Below are positions 54,576 to 62,693 of a stretch of DNA of 64,000 bases, piece after piece. Both the position numbers and the translations under genes were made by a program. The notes under the pieces are model-generated. The model did no database searches and had not been told where the DNA came from. It saw nothing but the letters and a program-made list of their open reading frames with translations. Source of the DNA: Alphaproteobacteria bacterium (lineage in GTDB: Bacteria; Pseudomonadota; Alphaproteobacteria; Micavibrionales; Micavibrionaceae); assembly GCA_030432025.1 (NCBI GenBank), contig JAUIIA010000007.1, forward strand, positions 1-64,000, read 5' to 3'. Every line of letters begins with the position of its first letter. Within the stretch, counting starts at the first letter, position 1.

Positions 54576-56000
54576 TTATTGTGCCTTAAATGTTCGTATA
54601 TCGGTCAGGTGACCTGTTATTGCTGCTGCTGCGCCCATGGCGGGGGAAAGCAGGTGTGTACGTCCTCCACGCCCCTGACGGCCCTCAAAGTTACGGTTAG
54701 AGGTAGATGCGCAGCGTTCACCGGGGGAGAGCGTGTCTGAATTCATACCCAGACACATTGAACAGCCCGCTTCACGCCATTCAAAGCCCGCATCAATGAA
54801 AATCTGGTCCAACCCTTCTTGTTCGGCCTGCTTCTTCACAATAGAAGAGGCGGGAACAACCATTGCTTTAACGCCCTTTGCTACTTTGTTTCCTTTAGCG
54901 ACCTCTGCCGCCTCCCGTAAATCCTCTATGCGGGCATTTGTGCAGGAACCAAGGAATACGCGGTCAATTTCAATATCCTGCATGCGCATGCCAGGCTTCA
55001 AATCCATGTATTTCAGCATTTGGATAACCGCTTCACGTTTTCCTTCATCGGCAAAGTCTTCCGGGGCGGGGACGATACCGTCAATCGGTGCTACATCCTC
55101 AGGCGTTGTACCCCATGTAACCAAAGGCGGGATATCGGCCGCGTTCAAATGTACTTCCGTATCAAACTCCGCGTCCTCGTCGGAATACAGGGTCTTCCAG
55201 TGTGCAACAGCCTTATCCCAGTCTTCGCCTTTTGGCGCATGGGGGCGACCGTGAACATATTCAAATGTTGTTTCATCAGGGGCGATCATGCCTGCACGTG
55301 CACCGGCCTCGATCGACATATTGCAAATCGTCATGCGGCCTTCCATCGATAGCCCGCGAATAGCGCTGCCTGCGTACTCAATGACATGGCCAGTACCGCC
55401 GCTTGTACCGATTTTACCAATAATGCCCAGAATAATGTCCTTGGCCGTGATACCCGGAGCTAACTCGCCATCGACGGTTACACGCATGGTTTTGGGCTTC
55501 TTCTGTAGCAAAGTCTGGGTCGCTAGTACGTGTTCGACTTCTGACGTCCCAATACCGAATGCAAACGCGCCGAATGCGCCGTTGGTGGATGTATGGGAAT
55601 CTCCGCAAACAATGGTCTTTCCGGGCTGCGTAATCCCTTGTTCAGGGCCCATTGCGTGCACAATTCCTTGTCTTGGGTCAAAGATGTCGAAGTAATTGAT
55701 GCCGAATTCCTTGCAATTCGCCTCGAACGTATCCATCTGCTCACGGCTTTCCACGGCTTCGGTTTCATAAACGGCCCGCCCGACAGAGCGGTCACCCGTC
55801 GGCACATTGTGGTCCATAACCCCGTATGTCAGGTCAGGGCGGCGTACGTCGCGGTCGTTCATCTTCAAGCCCTCAAAGGCTTGTGGGGTGGTGACTTCAT
55901 GGATGAGGTGCGCGTCGATATAAATCAGGCACGTGCCGTCATCTTCGCGATGCACAACATGCGAGTCCCAGATCTTCTCAAATAACGTACGATTGCCCAT
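54576..56000 (-). CDS. leuC: 3-isopropylmalate dehydratase large subunit
   Basis: 474 residues from ATG 56000; an upstream in-frame start at 56060 adds 20 residues not found in the family. Aconitase-type: [20 protein letters not shown], and the [4Fe-4S] cysteines in [13 protein letters not shown] and [10 protein letters not shown]. It isomerises 2-isopropylmalate with LeuD. It is the first gene of a leftward pair with the HD-GYP-like gene. Confidence 0.96.
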   Translation of the reverse strand: MGNRTLFEKIWDSHVVHREDDGTCLIYIDAHLIHEVTTPQAFEGLKMNDRDVRRPDLTYGVMDHNVPTGDRSVGRAVYETEAVESREQMDTFEANCKEFGINYFDIFDPRQGIVHAMGPEQGITQPGKTIVCGDSHTSTNGAFGAFAFGIGTSEVEHVLATQTLLQKKPKTMRVTVDGELAPGITAKDIILGIIGKIGTSGGTGHVIEYAGSAIRGLSMEGRMTICNMSIEAGARAGMIAPDETTFEYVHGRPHAPKGEDWDKAVAHWKTLYSDEDAEFDTEVHLNAADIPPLVTWGTTPEDVAPIDGIVPAPEDFADEGKREAVIQMLKYMDLKPGMRMQDIEIDRVFLGSCTNARIEDLREAAEVAKGNKVAKGVKAMVVPASSIVKKQAEQEGLDQIFIDAGFEWREAGCSMCLGMNSDTLSPGERCASTSNRNFEGRQGRGGRTHLLSPAMGAAAAITGHLTDIRTFKAQ

Positions 56001-56121
56001 TTTTAACCGTTTCTTAAGCGCTAAAACGTATGATTTAAAGTGATTTAGGCTGAATGACAATAATTTAGCGCGAATTAAGCGTGTTCACAGCCAGATAAAA
56101 GCAAAGAATGAGGGTGATAAA

Positions 56122-56817
56122 ATGGCCGAAGATTTATTTACTAGGGGTTTGCGCGGTCTTGCAAACGCTATTTCAGGAAATGTTGATTATCGCGATAGCG
56201 ATATAGTAATTCCACTGGATGTGGGTGGAGACCCTGAATCCGGTGACGCATACGTGTATGTGGGTAAGGACGGGGAAGGCGAGATCAGAACCGTTGACCC
56301 TGAAAAGCTAGAAGTTGCACAGGAAAATGGCCTCGGGAATTTCATGTCCGTGCGGGACCTATCCGGTCCGGGCTCTGAGGCTTTTGCCGCACAAGTAGCC
56401 GAACGTGCTGCGAGTTTGATTATGGACCACCTGCCGCGCAATCATGATGGCACGATTTCATATTTACCTTACGATGTGGGTGAAGACGATGTAGGGGTGC
56501 CTAAAAGCCTAGCGGAGTTAGAGCCTATGTTGCGCGAAGCTCGTGATAGTTTCGTGCCATCCGACCACCCGATGACAGGCGAAAAGCATAGTGACCCTGA
56601 ACGACAAGCAGCACATGAGGCCGAATTGAGAGGCTGGGCGGAGATGAACCGAACATTGGACGATATTCGTCTGGTTGAAGACATGCCGACCTATAAGGCG
56701 GACTTGGCAACTGAATCTGAATCTACTCTGAGTTATCACGGCAACGAGCTGGTGCAGAGCGAGCTGAACTACGAGCTACCCGAAGCTCCTAGTGCGGACG
56801 TGCAGTACACTCGATAA
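56122..56817 (+). CDS. Acidic protein of unknown function, 231 aa
   Basis: Not recognised. Acidic and soluble, starting MAEDLFTRGLRGLANAISGN, with no signal or membrane segment. The middle has alternating strands (DIVIPLDVGGDPESGDAYVY), the second half is helical, and the C-terminus is probably disordered. GAGGG lies 10 nt before the ATG. Single gene, divergent from leuC, with a terminator downstream. Confidence 0.6.
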   Translation: MAEDLFTRGLRGLANAISGNVDYRDSDIVIPLDVGGDPESGDAYVYVGKDGEGEIRTVDPEKLEVAQENGLGNFMSVRDLSGPGSEAFAAQVAERAASLIMDHLPRNHDGTISYLPYDVGEDDVGVPKSLAELEPMLREARDSFVPSDHPMTGEKHSDPERQAAHEAELRGWAEMNRTLDDIRLVEDMPTYKADLATESESTLSYHGNELVQSELNYELPEAPSADVQYTR

Positions 56818-56840
56818 GAGATTAACAGCCACAAGAACGA

Positions 56841-56868
56841 AAAAAGCCCGCTTAACAGCGGGCTTTTT
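56841..56868. terminator. Bidirectional terminator between the 56122 gene and rplS
   Basis: AAAAAGCCCGC (56841-56851), loop TTAACA, GCGGGCTTTTT (56858-56868). Symmetric A- and T-runs allow it to end both the unknown gene and the leftward ffh-rplS operon. Confidence 0.93.
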
Positions 56869-56901
56869 GCATGAATTCTTTGTTTTTTACGAAGAGGCTT
56901 A

Positions 56902-57480
56902 TTACTCAGCAGGTGCTTCAGCTTCTGCCGCTGCTGCATCAGCCTCTGCCTTAGCGGCGGCTTTTTCAGCTTCTTTAGCGGCTTTCTTCGCGGCGACAAC
57001 CTCGTCATTCTTCTTACGGGCTTCTGCGCGCTTAGCTTCTTTAGCAGCTTTCTTCTGTGCCTTAATCTGCGTCTTGGTCAGCTCTTTTGTGCTTTCATCG
57101 ACTTCGTTGTCGATACCGTGACCGGATGTACGCTCGGCGATACGTGCTGACTTACCGCGACGATCACGAAGGTAGTAAAGCTTGGCACGACGAACGGAAC
57201 CTTTGCGGACAACTTCGATTGTGTCGATACGTGAACTCCACAATGGGAATGTACGCTCTACACCTTCGCCGAAGCTGATCTTACGCACTGTGAAGTTTGC
57301 GTTCACGCCGGAGCCTGTACGGGCAATACATACGCCTTCGTAAGCCTGGATACGCTCACGCGTACCTTCTTTAACACGAACGCTGACTTTGATTGTGTCA
57401 CCTGGGCCGAATTCCGGAATGGATTTCGCTTCTTGTAATTTTGCGAGGGTTTTCGCCTCGAATTTTTGTAATGTATTCAT
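56902..57480 (-). CDS. rplS: Ribosomal protein L19 (bL19) with a long C-terminal tail
   Basis: 192 residues; the bL19 core ([20 protein letters not shown] to [17 protein letters not shown]) ends near residue 118. About 60-70 further residues are nearly all Ala, Lys and Glu ([15 protein letters not shown]... ending EAPAE), a helical, highly charged tail. L19 lies at the 30S/50S interface. Last gene of the ffh-rpsP-rimM-DUF2007-trmD-rplS operon, 141 bp after trmD. Such tails occur in some alphaproteobacterial L19 proteins; here S16 has one as well. Confidence 0.95.
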   Translation of the reverse strand: MNTLQKFEAKTLAKLQEAKSIPEFGPGDTIKVSVRVKEGTRERIQAYEGVCIARTGSGVNANFTVRKISFGEGVERTFPLWSSRIDTIEVVRKGSVRRAKLYYLRDRRGKSARIAERTSGHGIDNEVDESTKELTKTQIKAQKKAAKEAKRAEARKKNDEVVAAKKAAKEAEKAAAKAEADAAAAEAEAPAE

Positions 57481-57621
57481 CTTCTTGTTCCCTTTTCTTC
57501 AATCCCGAAATCAACTCTAAAGTTGGCGGATTGCTTATCTTTTTACGGGGTTAATCCAAAATGTATGCGGTTTATACGCATATACCACGGGAATTACAAG
57601 AAAAACTTGAGCTTAAAAGCG

Positions 57622-58320
57622 TCATTTTTTCAGCAAATCAGGGCGGCGGCGGCGAGTCAGGTCGACGGATTGCTTCTCTCGCCATTGCTGTATCTTTTCA
57701 TGGTGCCCTGACTGCAGGATTTCCGGCACGGGGTGAGCTTCTCCGTCCTCCGCCGTCCATGTTGCCGGACGCGTATAATGTGGATATTCCAGCAGACCAC
57801 CCGTATTCGCCCCGAATGTTTCATTATCGGCCGTATTATCATTACCCATCACACCGGGAAGCAGGCGAATACACGCATCCATAAGGATGAGAGCGGCTGG
57901 TTCCCCGCCGGATAGCACATAATCGCCGATACTGACCTCTTCGAAGCCGTAAGCGTCCAGAACACGCTGATCTACGCCTTCATACCGTCCGCATAGCAGG
58001 GTGAGGGCGGGCATCTCGACCATTTCCTTCACTTTGGCTTGCGTTAACGGTGTTCCGCGCGGGGATAAATAGATCTTGTGACCGGGGTTGTCGATCGATA
58101 GCAGGGCCTTTTCAATGATATCGGCGCGCATAACCATGCCGGCACCGCCACCATAGGGCGTATCATCAACGGATTTATGAACATCTTCGGTAAAATCACG
58201 GATATTAACCGCATTATATGCCCAATCTCCCCGTTCCAGAGCTTTTCCCGCCAATGAATGCCCCAAAACACCGGGAAACATCTCGGGGAAGAGGGTGAGT
58301 AAGTTAATCGTCCAGCTCAT
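57622..58320 (-). CDS. trmD: tRNA (guanine-N1-)-methyltransferase
   Basis: 232 residues. Knotted AdoMet domain with LLCGRYEGVDQRVLDAYGFE, SIGDYVLSGGEPAALILMDA and LLEYPHYTRPATW. It methylates G37 next to the anticodon to prevent frameshifts. It begins 17 bp inside the end of the DUF2007 gene. Confidence 0.96.
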   Translation of the reverse strand: MSWTINLLTLFPEMFPGVLGHSLAGKALERGDWAYNAVNIRDFTEDVHKSVDDTPYGGGAGMVMRADIIEKALLSIDNPGHKIYLSPRGTPLTQAKVKEMVEMPALTLLCGRYEGVDQRVLDAYGFEEVSIGDYVLSGGEPAALILMDACIRLLPGVMGNDNTADNETFGANTGGLLEYPHYTRPATWTAEDGEAHPVPEILQSGHHEKIQQWREKQSVDLTRRRRPDLLKK

Positions 58321-58534
58321 TTTGTACCTGTATTAGAACGTTTCTGGCGGCTTCGAGGTCGTCTTTTAACACCATAACCCGTGCGTTTGTAATCCCCAAG
58401 CCTACACCTAGACCGGCCGGATGGTCATCCAGAACAAATGCGGGAATGCCTTCGGCCTCCAAGGCGCTTTTGATGACGTGGGCGGGGCCCGCGGACAGCG
58501 TTTTGGTCAGTAACGTTAACCCCTGATTAGTCAA
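58304..58534 (-). CDS. DUF2007 family protein with no clear start codon
   Basis: About 76 residues. AHVIKSALEAEGIPAFVLDD and GITNARVMVLKDDLEAAR match the DUF2007 (putative signal-transducing protein) pattern. No ATG or GTG stands near the expected beginning. The nearest usable codon is TTG 58534, overlapping the rimM stop by 8 nt; a CTG at 58510 lies 10 nt after an AGGGG. A longer frame to 58594 lies inside rimM. An unusual start codon or translational coupling is likely. Wedged between rimM and trmD in the translation operon. Confidence 0.7.
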   Translation of the reverse strand: MTNQGLTLLTKTLSAGPAHVIKSALEAEGIPAFVLDDHPAGLGVGLGITNARVMVLKDDLEAARNVLIQVQNELDD

Positions 58535-59012
58535 GGAAAGCCTCGTAATCTTGGATGGTGATTTGTTCGCCCACCTCGGGTACGTACTGCTCAAGGAAGG
58601 GTAGCAGCAATTCTTTGCCGTTTTTCATGCGGATTTCGAGTAATTCACCGGCACCATAATCGGGAACATCCCTCACTATACCGATTTCATCCCCTTGGCT
58701 GTCCACAACCGTTAAACCGATTAAATCCTCGACATAGTACGTGTCTTCATCCTCAACTTCGCTCAAAGCTTCTCGGTGTACGTGCAGCTCGGTTCCCTTA
58801 AGCTTTTCAATGTCTTCACGGATGTGTACGCCCTTTATGGTCGCCAACATGTGTTTGCCATTGCTATTTTTGAGGGTGATGTCGAATTCTATGACCTGCT
58901 CCAGCAGGCTCATATCTTCGCAGTAGGGGTGGATTTTGGCCAATCCCTTAACGCCATGCGCTCCGGCAATCTTGCCGACACATACCGTTTTTTGGGATTG
59001 ACCTTGATCCAT
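58527..59012 (-). CDS. rimM: 16S rRNA processing protein RimM
   Basis: 161 residues: an N-terminal beta barrel (VGKIAGAHGVKGLAKIHPY) and a C-terminal PRC barrel (YYVEDLIGLTVVDSQGDEIG; LLLPFLEQYVPEV). It helps assemble the 30S head, binding S19. Normal place between rpsP and trmD, 12 bp after rpsP. Confidence 0.95.
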   Translation of the reverse strand: MDQGQSQKTVCVGKIAGAHGVKGLAKIHPYCEDMSLLEQVIEFDITLKNSNGKHMLATIKGVHIREDIEKLKGTELHVHREALSEVEDEDTYYVEDLIGLTVVDSQGDEIGIVRDVPDYGAGELLEIRMKNGKELLLPFLEQYVPEVGEQITIQDYEAFLD

Positions 59013-59024
59013 AGGACAAAAGCC

Positions 59025-59555
59025 TTATTCGGCAGGCTTTTCTTCTTCTTTAGACTCTTCAGCCGCAGCTTCTTCAGCTGGAGCTTCTTCAGTCTTTTCT
59101 TCCGCAGGCGCTTCAGCAGCTTCAGCGGGAGCTTCTTCTTCAGCTGGTGCAGCGGCAGCAGCTTCGGCTGCGGCCTTAGCGGCTTCTTCAGCTTCTTTTG
59201 CAGCTTCTTCAGCAGCTTTACGCTTTTCTTCCTTATCCGCTTTCATCTGCAGTGTCTTCTCAGACGGAGCAGACTTGTTCGGGCGGTTAGGCTGCTCTGG
59301 CATGTCGATAATGCCGGCTTTACCAAGGAAAATCGCAACACGCTCGGAAGGTTGTGCACCTTGGTCGAGCCAGTATTTGATGCGGTCTTCAATCAACTGA
59401 ACACGATTTTCATCGTTGTCGTTCAAAAGCGGGTTATACGTACCCAAACGTTCGATGTAGCGACCGTCGCGTGGCATACGCTTGTCCGCTACTACGATGC
59501 GGTAAAATGGGCGGGCCTTACGTCCGCCGCGGGATAGTCTCATTGCAAGTGCCAT
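59025..59555 (-). CDS. rpsP: Ribosomal protein S16 (bS16) with a long acidic tail
   Basis: 176 residues, about twice the usual size. The bS16 core is clear ([40 protein letters not shown]) and ends near residue 85. From about 105 to the end the protein is nearly all Ala, Glu and Lys with PAEE/APAE repeats. The DNA of the tail gives long antisense frames rich in Phe and Ser, which are artefacts. Second gene of the ffh operon. Confidence 0.95.
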   Translation of the reverse strand: MALAMRLSRGGRKARPFYRIVVADKRMPRDGRYIERLGTYNPLLNDNDENRVQLIEDRIKYWLDQGAQPSERVAIFLGKAGIIDMPEQPNRPNKSAPSEKTLQMKADKEEKRKAAEEAAKEAEEAAKAAAEAAAAAPAEEEAPAEAAEAPAEEKTEEAPAEEAAAEESKEEEKPAE

Positions 59556-59594
59556 AGTTTTTCTCCTTTAGATCAATTAGTGCTTACAAACTGT

Positions 59595-61154
59595 TTATCG
59601 CTTCTTCTTTTTCTTGCGATCTTTTTTCTTGCCACCATGTGTTGGCAAGGAACCTAAATCGGGGCCGCCAAGGCCACCTAAACCGGGTAGGCCGCCGCCC
59701 TGTGCAAACGGGTTGGGGCCAAGTGCGCCGCCGCTGCCCTGAATATCGGCCATGTCTTTGGCCAATGCGTCAGGATCCATGGATTGCGCCATCATTTCCA
59801 TTTCGTCGGCTTTGCCGCCCATCAAATCTTTCATCATGCCCATCATCTTGCCCGTGCCCATTTTGCGCATCTTCTTCATCATGGTCTGCATCTGTTTGAG
59901 CTGCTTGGCGAGCTTGTTGATGTCCTGCACGGATGTGCCTGAACCCGCGGCAATACGCTTTTTACGCTTGGCGTTCAACAGGTCGGGCTTTTCACGCTCT
60001 TCCTTGGTCATAGAAAAGATGATCGCTTCCTGACGCTTGACGAAGGAGTCATCCAGACCTGCTTCGGCGATTTTATCCTGCATACCTGACAGGCCGGGCA
60101 TCATCTTCATCATCGTGCCCATGCCGCCCATTTTGCTCATTTGCTGCATCTGGGTCAGCAGGTCGTTGTAATCGAACTGGCCTTTCTTGAATTTGGCAGC
60201 CATTTTCTGCGCGTCTTCGGCGTCGACTGTTTCCACAGCCTTTTCCACCAAAGAAACCACATCCCCCATACCCAGAATGCGGCCCGCAATACGGTCGGGG
60301 TGGAAGGTTTCGATTTCATCCCATTTTTCCCCGACACCAATCAGCTTGATCGGCTTGCCTGTAACGGCCTTCATGGACATCGCCGCACCGCCGCGTGCAT
60401 CACCGTCTACACGGGTCAGCATGATACCCGACAGGCCAACGGCCTCATCAAAGGCTGTCGCTGTTTGCACCGCGTCCTGACCGGTCATAGCGTCGGCAAC
60501 GAGCAGGGTTTCAATAGGGTTGGATGCTTTTTTGACGGCTTTAACCTCGTCCATCATCGTTTCATCGATAGACAAGCGGCCCGCCGTATCGAGCATGACA
60601 AGGTCGTAACCCTCTTTGCGGGCGGTATCGAGTGCACGTTTAGTAATATCGACGGGTTTCTGGCCTTCAACAATATCCAGTGTAGCAACGCCTGTTTGCT
60701 CACCAAGCTGGGCCAGCTGTTCTTGCGCGGCAGGGCGGTAAACGTCCAAAGAGGCCATCAGGACCTTCTTCTTCTGTTTTTCGCTCAGCATACGGGCGAT
60801 TTTCGCCGTTGATGTCGTTTTACCCGAACCTTGCAAACCCACCATGAGGTAGACGGAAGGCGGGGAAGAGAATTTAAGTTCGTCCGCTTCGGACCCCAGC
60901 ATGTTGACCAATTCGTCATGGACGATCTTGATGACTTGCTGTGCGGGGTTTACGCCGCGGATCACGTCCTGACCGACGGCTTTATCTTTAATCTGGGCGA
61001 TGAAGTCTTTAACAACGGGCAGGGCAACGTCAGCTTCAAGCAAAGCGATGCGGATTTCGCGGGAAACCGCCATCACATCGTTTTCGCTCAGAGAGCCTTT
61101 GCCTCTGAGTTTTGAAAATACGCCGCCAAGCTTTTCGCTCAAACTATCAAACAT
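59595..61154 (-). CDS. ffh: Signal recognition particle protein Ffh
   Basis: 519 residues: N domain, GTPase G domain (GLQGSGKTTSTAKIARML, LDTAGRLSIDETMM, TRVDGDARGG) and Met-rich M domain (MGGMGTMMKMMPGLSGMQDK) that binds 4.5S RNA and signal sequences. The C-terminal 50 residues are Gly/Leu-rich then end in a run of Lys/Arg (KKDRKKKKKR). Its partner FtsY begins at 63963. First gene of the leftward operon. Confidence 0.97.
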   Translation of the reverse strand: MFDSLSEKLGGVFSKLRGKGSLSENDVMAVSREIRIALLEADVALPVVKDFIAQIKDKAVGQDVIRGVNPAQQVIKIVHDELVNMLGSEADELKFSSPPSVYLMVGLQGSGKTTSTAKIARMLSEKQKKKVLMASLDVYRPAAQEQLAQLGEQTGVATLDIVEGQKPVDITKRALDTARKEGYDLVMLDTAGRLSIDETMMDEVKAVKKASNPIETLLVADAMTGQDAVQTATAFDEAVGLSGIMLTRVDGDARGGAAMSMKAVTGKPIKLIGVGEKWDEIETFHPDRIAGRILGMGDVVSLVEKAVETVDAEDAQKMAAKFKKGQFDYNDLLTQMQQMSKMGGMGTMMKMMPGLSGMQDKIAEAGLDDSFVKRQEAIIFSMTKEEREKPDLLNAKRKKRIAAGSGTSVQDINKLAKQLKQMQTMMKKMRKMGTGKMMGMMKDLMGGKADEMEMMAQSMDPDALAKDMADIQGSGGALGPNPFAQGGGLPGLGGLGGPDLGSLPTHGGKKKDRKKKKKR

Positions 61155-61331
61155 TTAAAATCCGTAGTTAATAAACTAAATTAGCCCCAGTGAGCGTTCG
61201 CGCCGACTAGGGGGTACCTGCACCTCGAAAGTGCGTGGGCACTGACAAATAGCCATGTCAGTGAAATTTGAGTGGAAACTATGCAAAACGCCCTATATTG
61301 TCAAGGACTTTAAGGAGAAGGCGAACACCGC
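61155..61331. other. Divergent ffh / dapF intergenic region with hairpins
   Basis: Contains a perfect 8-bp inverted repeat CACTGACA (61240-61247), loop of 8, TGTCAGTG (61256-61263), and a smaller hairpin GCAC-CTCGAAA-GTGC directly before it. Both lie 75-110 bp upstream of the ffh start, so they could be leader structures of ffh. AAGGAGAAG at 61313-61321 is the ribosome site of the dapF leader ORF. Confidence 0.45.
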
Positions 61332-61430
61332 ATGAAATTTAGAAAAATGCACGGGTGCAAAGCAAATCGAAGATTTGTTTGCCTCTTTAGAATAGGGCCG
61401 TGCATTTTGAGCACGGAGTTAGCAGGATAA
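61332..61430 (+). CDS. Leader ORF mimicking the start of DapF (32 codons)
   Basis: Starts ATG 61332 behind AAGGAGAAG and encodes MKFRKMHGCKANRRFVCLFR and twelve more residues, stopping at TAA 61428-61430, four bases before the dapF ATG. Its first eight residues equal the first eight of DapF, encoded by an exact 23-nt repeat. It could be a regulatory leader peptide coupling dapF translation, or the product of a local partial duplication. Expression is not proven. Confidence 0.5.
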   Translation: MKFRKMHGCKANRRFVCLFRIGPCILSTELAG

Positions 61431-61457
61431 GGCTATGAAATTTAGAAAAATGCACGG
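61332..61457 (+). repeat. 23-bp direct repeat of the dapF start with an inverted 11-mer between
   Basis: Copy 1 at 61332-61354 and copy 2 at 61435-61457 are identical (103-bp offset). CCGTGCATTTT at 61398-61408 is the exact reverse complement of the last 11 nt of both copies, so an RNA could fold on copy 1 or on copy 2. A further hairpin (GCAAA-G-CAAATC with GATTTGTTTGC, 61357-61382) lies between, and CCGTGC/GCACGG (61398-61416) forms a third. Confidence 0.75.
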
Positions 61458-62208
61458 ACTAGGCAATGACTTTGTGATTATAGATTCCCGCAAAGAATCT
61501 GTAGCCCTTACGCCTGCGCAAATTCAGCATATTTGCGACCGCAACTTTGGTGTTGGATGTGATCTGTTGACCGTGCTGGAGCCTTCGGACGATGCCGATA
61601 TATTTGCGCGCTTCTACAATGCGGATGGCTCGGAAAGCGCGGCATGCGGAAATGCGACCCGTTGCGTGGCCGACATTATCATGAATGAAACGGGTAAGGA
61701 CGAATGTATCCTCGAGACGGGCCGCGGTATGTTGCCTTGTACGCGTGCGGCCAACGATATGGTCACCGTGGATATGGGGGAACCCGTAAGCTTTGAGCAA
61801 CTGGATTTGAGCGAAGGCGGTTTGAGCGCCCCTTATGGTGTAGATATGGGTAACCCGCATTGCGTCTTTTTTGTCGAATCTCTTGGGGATATCCCTGTGG
61901 AAGACATAGGGCGTACGGTTGAGCATAACCCGATTTTCCCCAATAGAACCAACGTCGAATTTGTGGAAGTGTTCAGTGACACTAAAATGCGTCAGCGTAC
62001 ATGGGAACGCGGCGTTGGCGTGACACTGGCCTGTGGTTCGGGCGCATGCGCCGTGGCTGTAGCAGGTTTCAAAAGCGGCAAAACGGCCAATAATGTCGAA
62101 ATAGAACTCGACGGCGGTTCCTTATTCCTCGAAATCCGTGAGGACGACGGTCATGTCCTTATGACCGGTCCGTATACCTATGTTTTTGACGGTGTACTGA
62201 CACTCTAG
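61435..62208 (+). CDS. dapF: Diaminopimelate epimerase
   Basis: 257 residues. The two catalytic cysteines are in SAACGNATRC (Cys71) and LACGSGACAV (Cys200), with the MKFRKMHGLGNDFVIIDSRK start and MGNPHCVFF typical of the family. It converts LL- to meso-diaminopimelate for peptidoglycan and lysine. The ATG lies four bases after the stop of the leader ORF, with GGATAAGG as ribosome site. The order dapF, mtaB, ftsY is common in alphaproteobacteria, here with an inverted small gene inserted. Confidence 0.96.
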   Translation: MKFRKMHGLGNDFVIIDSRKESVALTPAQIQHICDRNFGVGCDLLTVLEPSDDADIFARFYNADGSESAACGNATRCVADIIMNETGKDECILETGRGMLPCTRAANDMVTVDMGEPVSFEQLDLSEGGLSAPYGVDMGNPHCVFFVESLGDIPVEDIGRTVEHNPIFPNRTNVEFVEVFSDTKMRQRTWERGVGVTLACGSGACAVAVAGFKSGKTANNVEIELDGGSLFLEIREDDGHVLMTGPYTYVFDGVLTL

Positions 62209-62210
62209 AT

Positions 62211-62597
62211 TTATGTTTGGTCGGCAGAGGGCGTGTCAGGCGGGATTTCGTCCTCATCCTGTTGTGTTGCAGCCAGCTGTATCTTTTCATACAATCTGTC
62301 CCTGCCTGTATGAGAGTATTTGTACCCCAGATATTTCAGCGGATTTCCCCCCGCATGGGTCCACGCTTTTGTGTTCATATCCCATGCATGAATAATACTG
62401 GGGGTGTCAGGGTCCTCGGGCTTGCCCGGCCAAGTGTAGGCATCCAGCAAAACAGTGGCCACAACACCATAGGCCGCGACTTCACCCCACGCGCGGCGCT
62501 TAAGGGAGCGTTCTTGCCGCGCTGTATGGCTGGATTTGCCAAACAGGGCAGGCATTTCACCGCGCAGGTATACTTTTTTTTCTCGACGCAGGGCCAT
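62211..62597 (-). CDS. Small protein of unknown function, 128 aa
   Basis: Not recognised. Basic N-terminal third (RREKKVYLRGEMPALFGKSS...RSLKRRAWG), one weak hydrophobic segment (GEVAAYGVVATVLLDAY, about 38-54), then a soluble part with several Trp and Tyr and an acidic tail. It lies opposite to dapF and mtaB, 2 bp past the dapF stop, in a place that is usually empty in related gene orders. Confidence 0.5.
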   Translation of the reverse strand: MALRREKKVYLRGEMPALFGKSSHTARQERSLKRRAWGEVAAYGVVATVLLDAYTWPGKPEDPDTPSIIHAWDMNTKAWTHAGGNPLKYLGYKYSHTGRDRLYEKIQLAATQQDEDEIPPDTPSADQT

Positions 62598-62693
62598 AAT
62601 ATGAATACTGCTACACTGATTTTGTTGATTTAAGCGCAGGAATAGAGCAAAACTGCGCGCAACGCAATTATTTTATGGAAATGATGGGATCGC

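Noticed and set aside
58776-59537. 253-codon plus-strand frame rich in Phe and Ser
   Set aside because: It is the complement of the Ala/Glu-rich tail of S16 and of rimM; the composition is an artefact.
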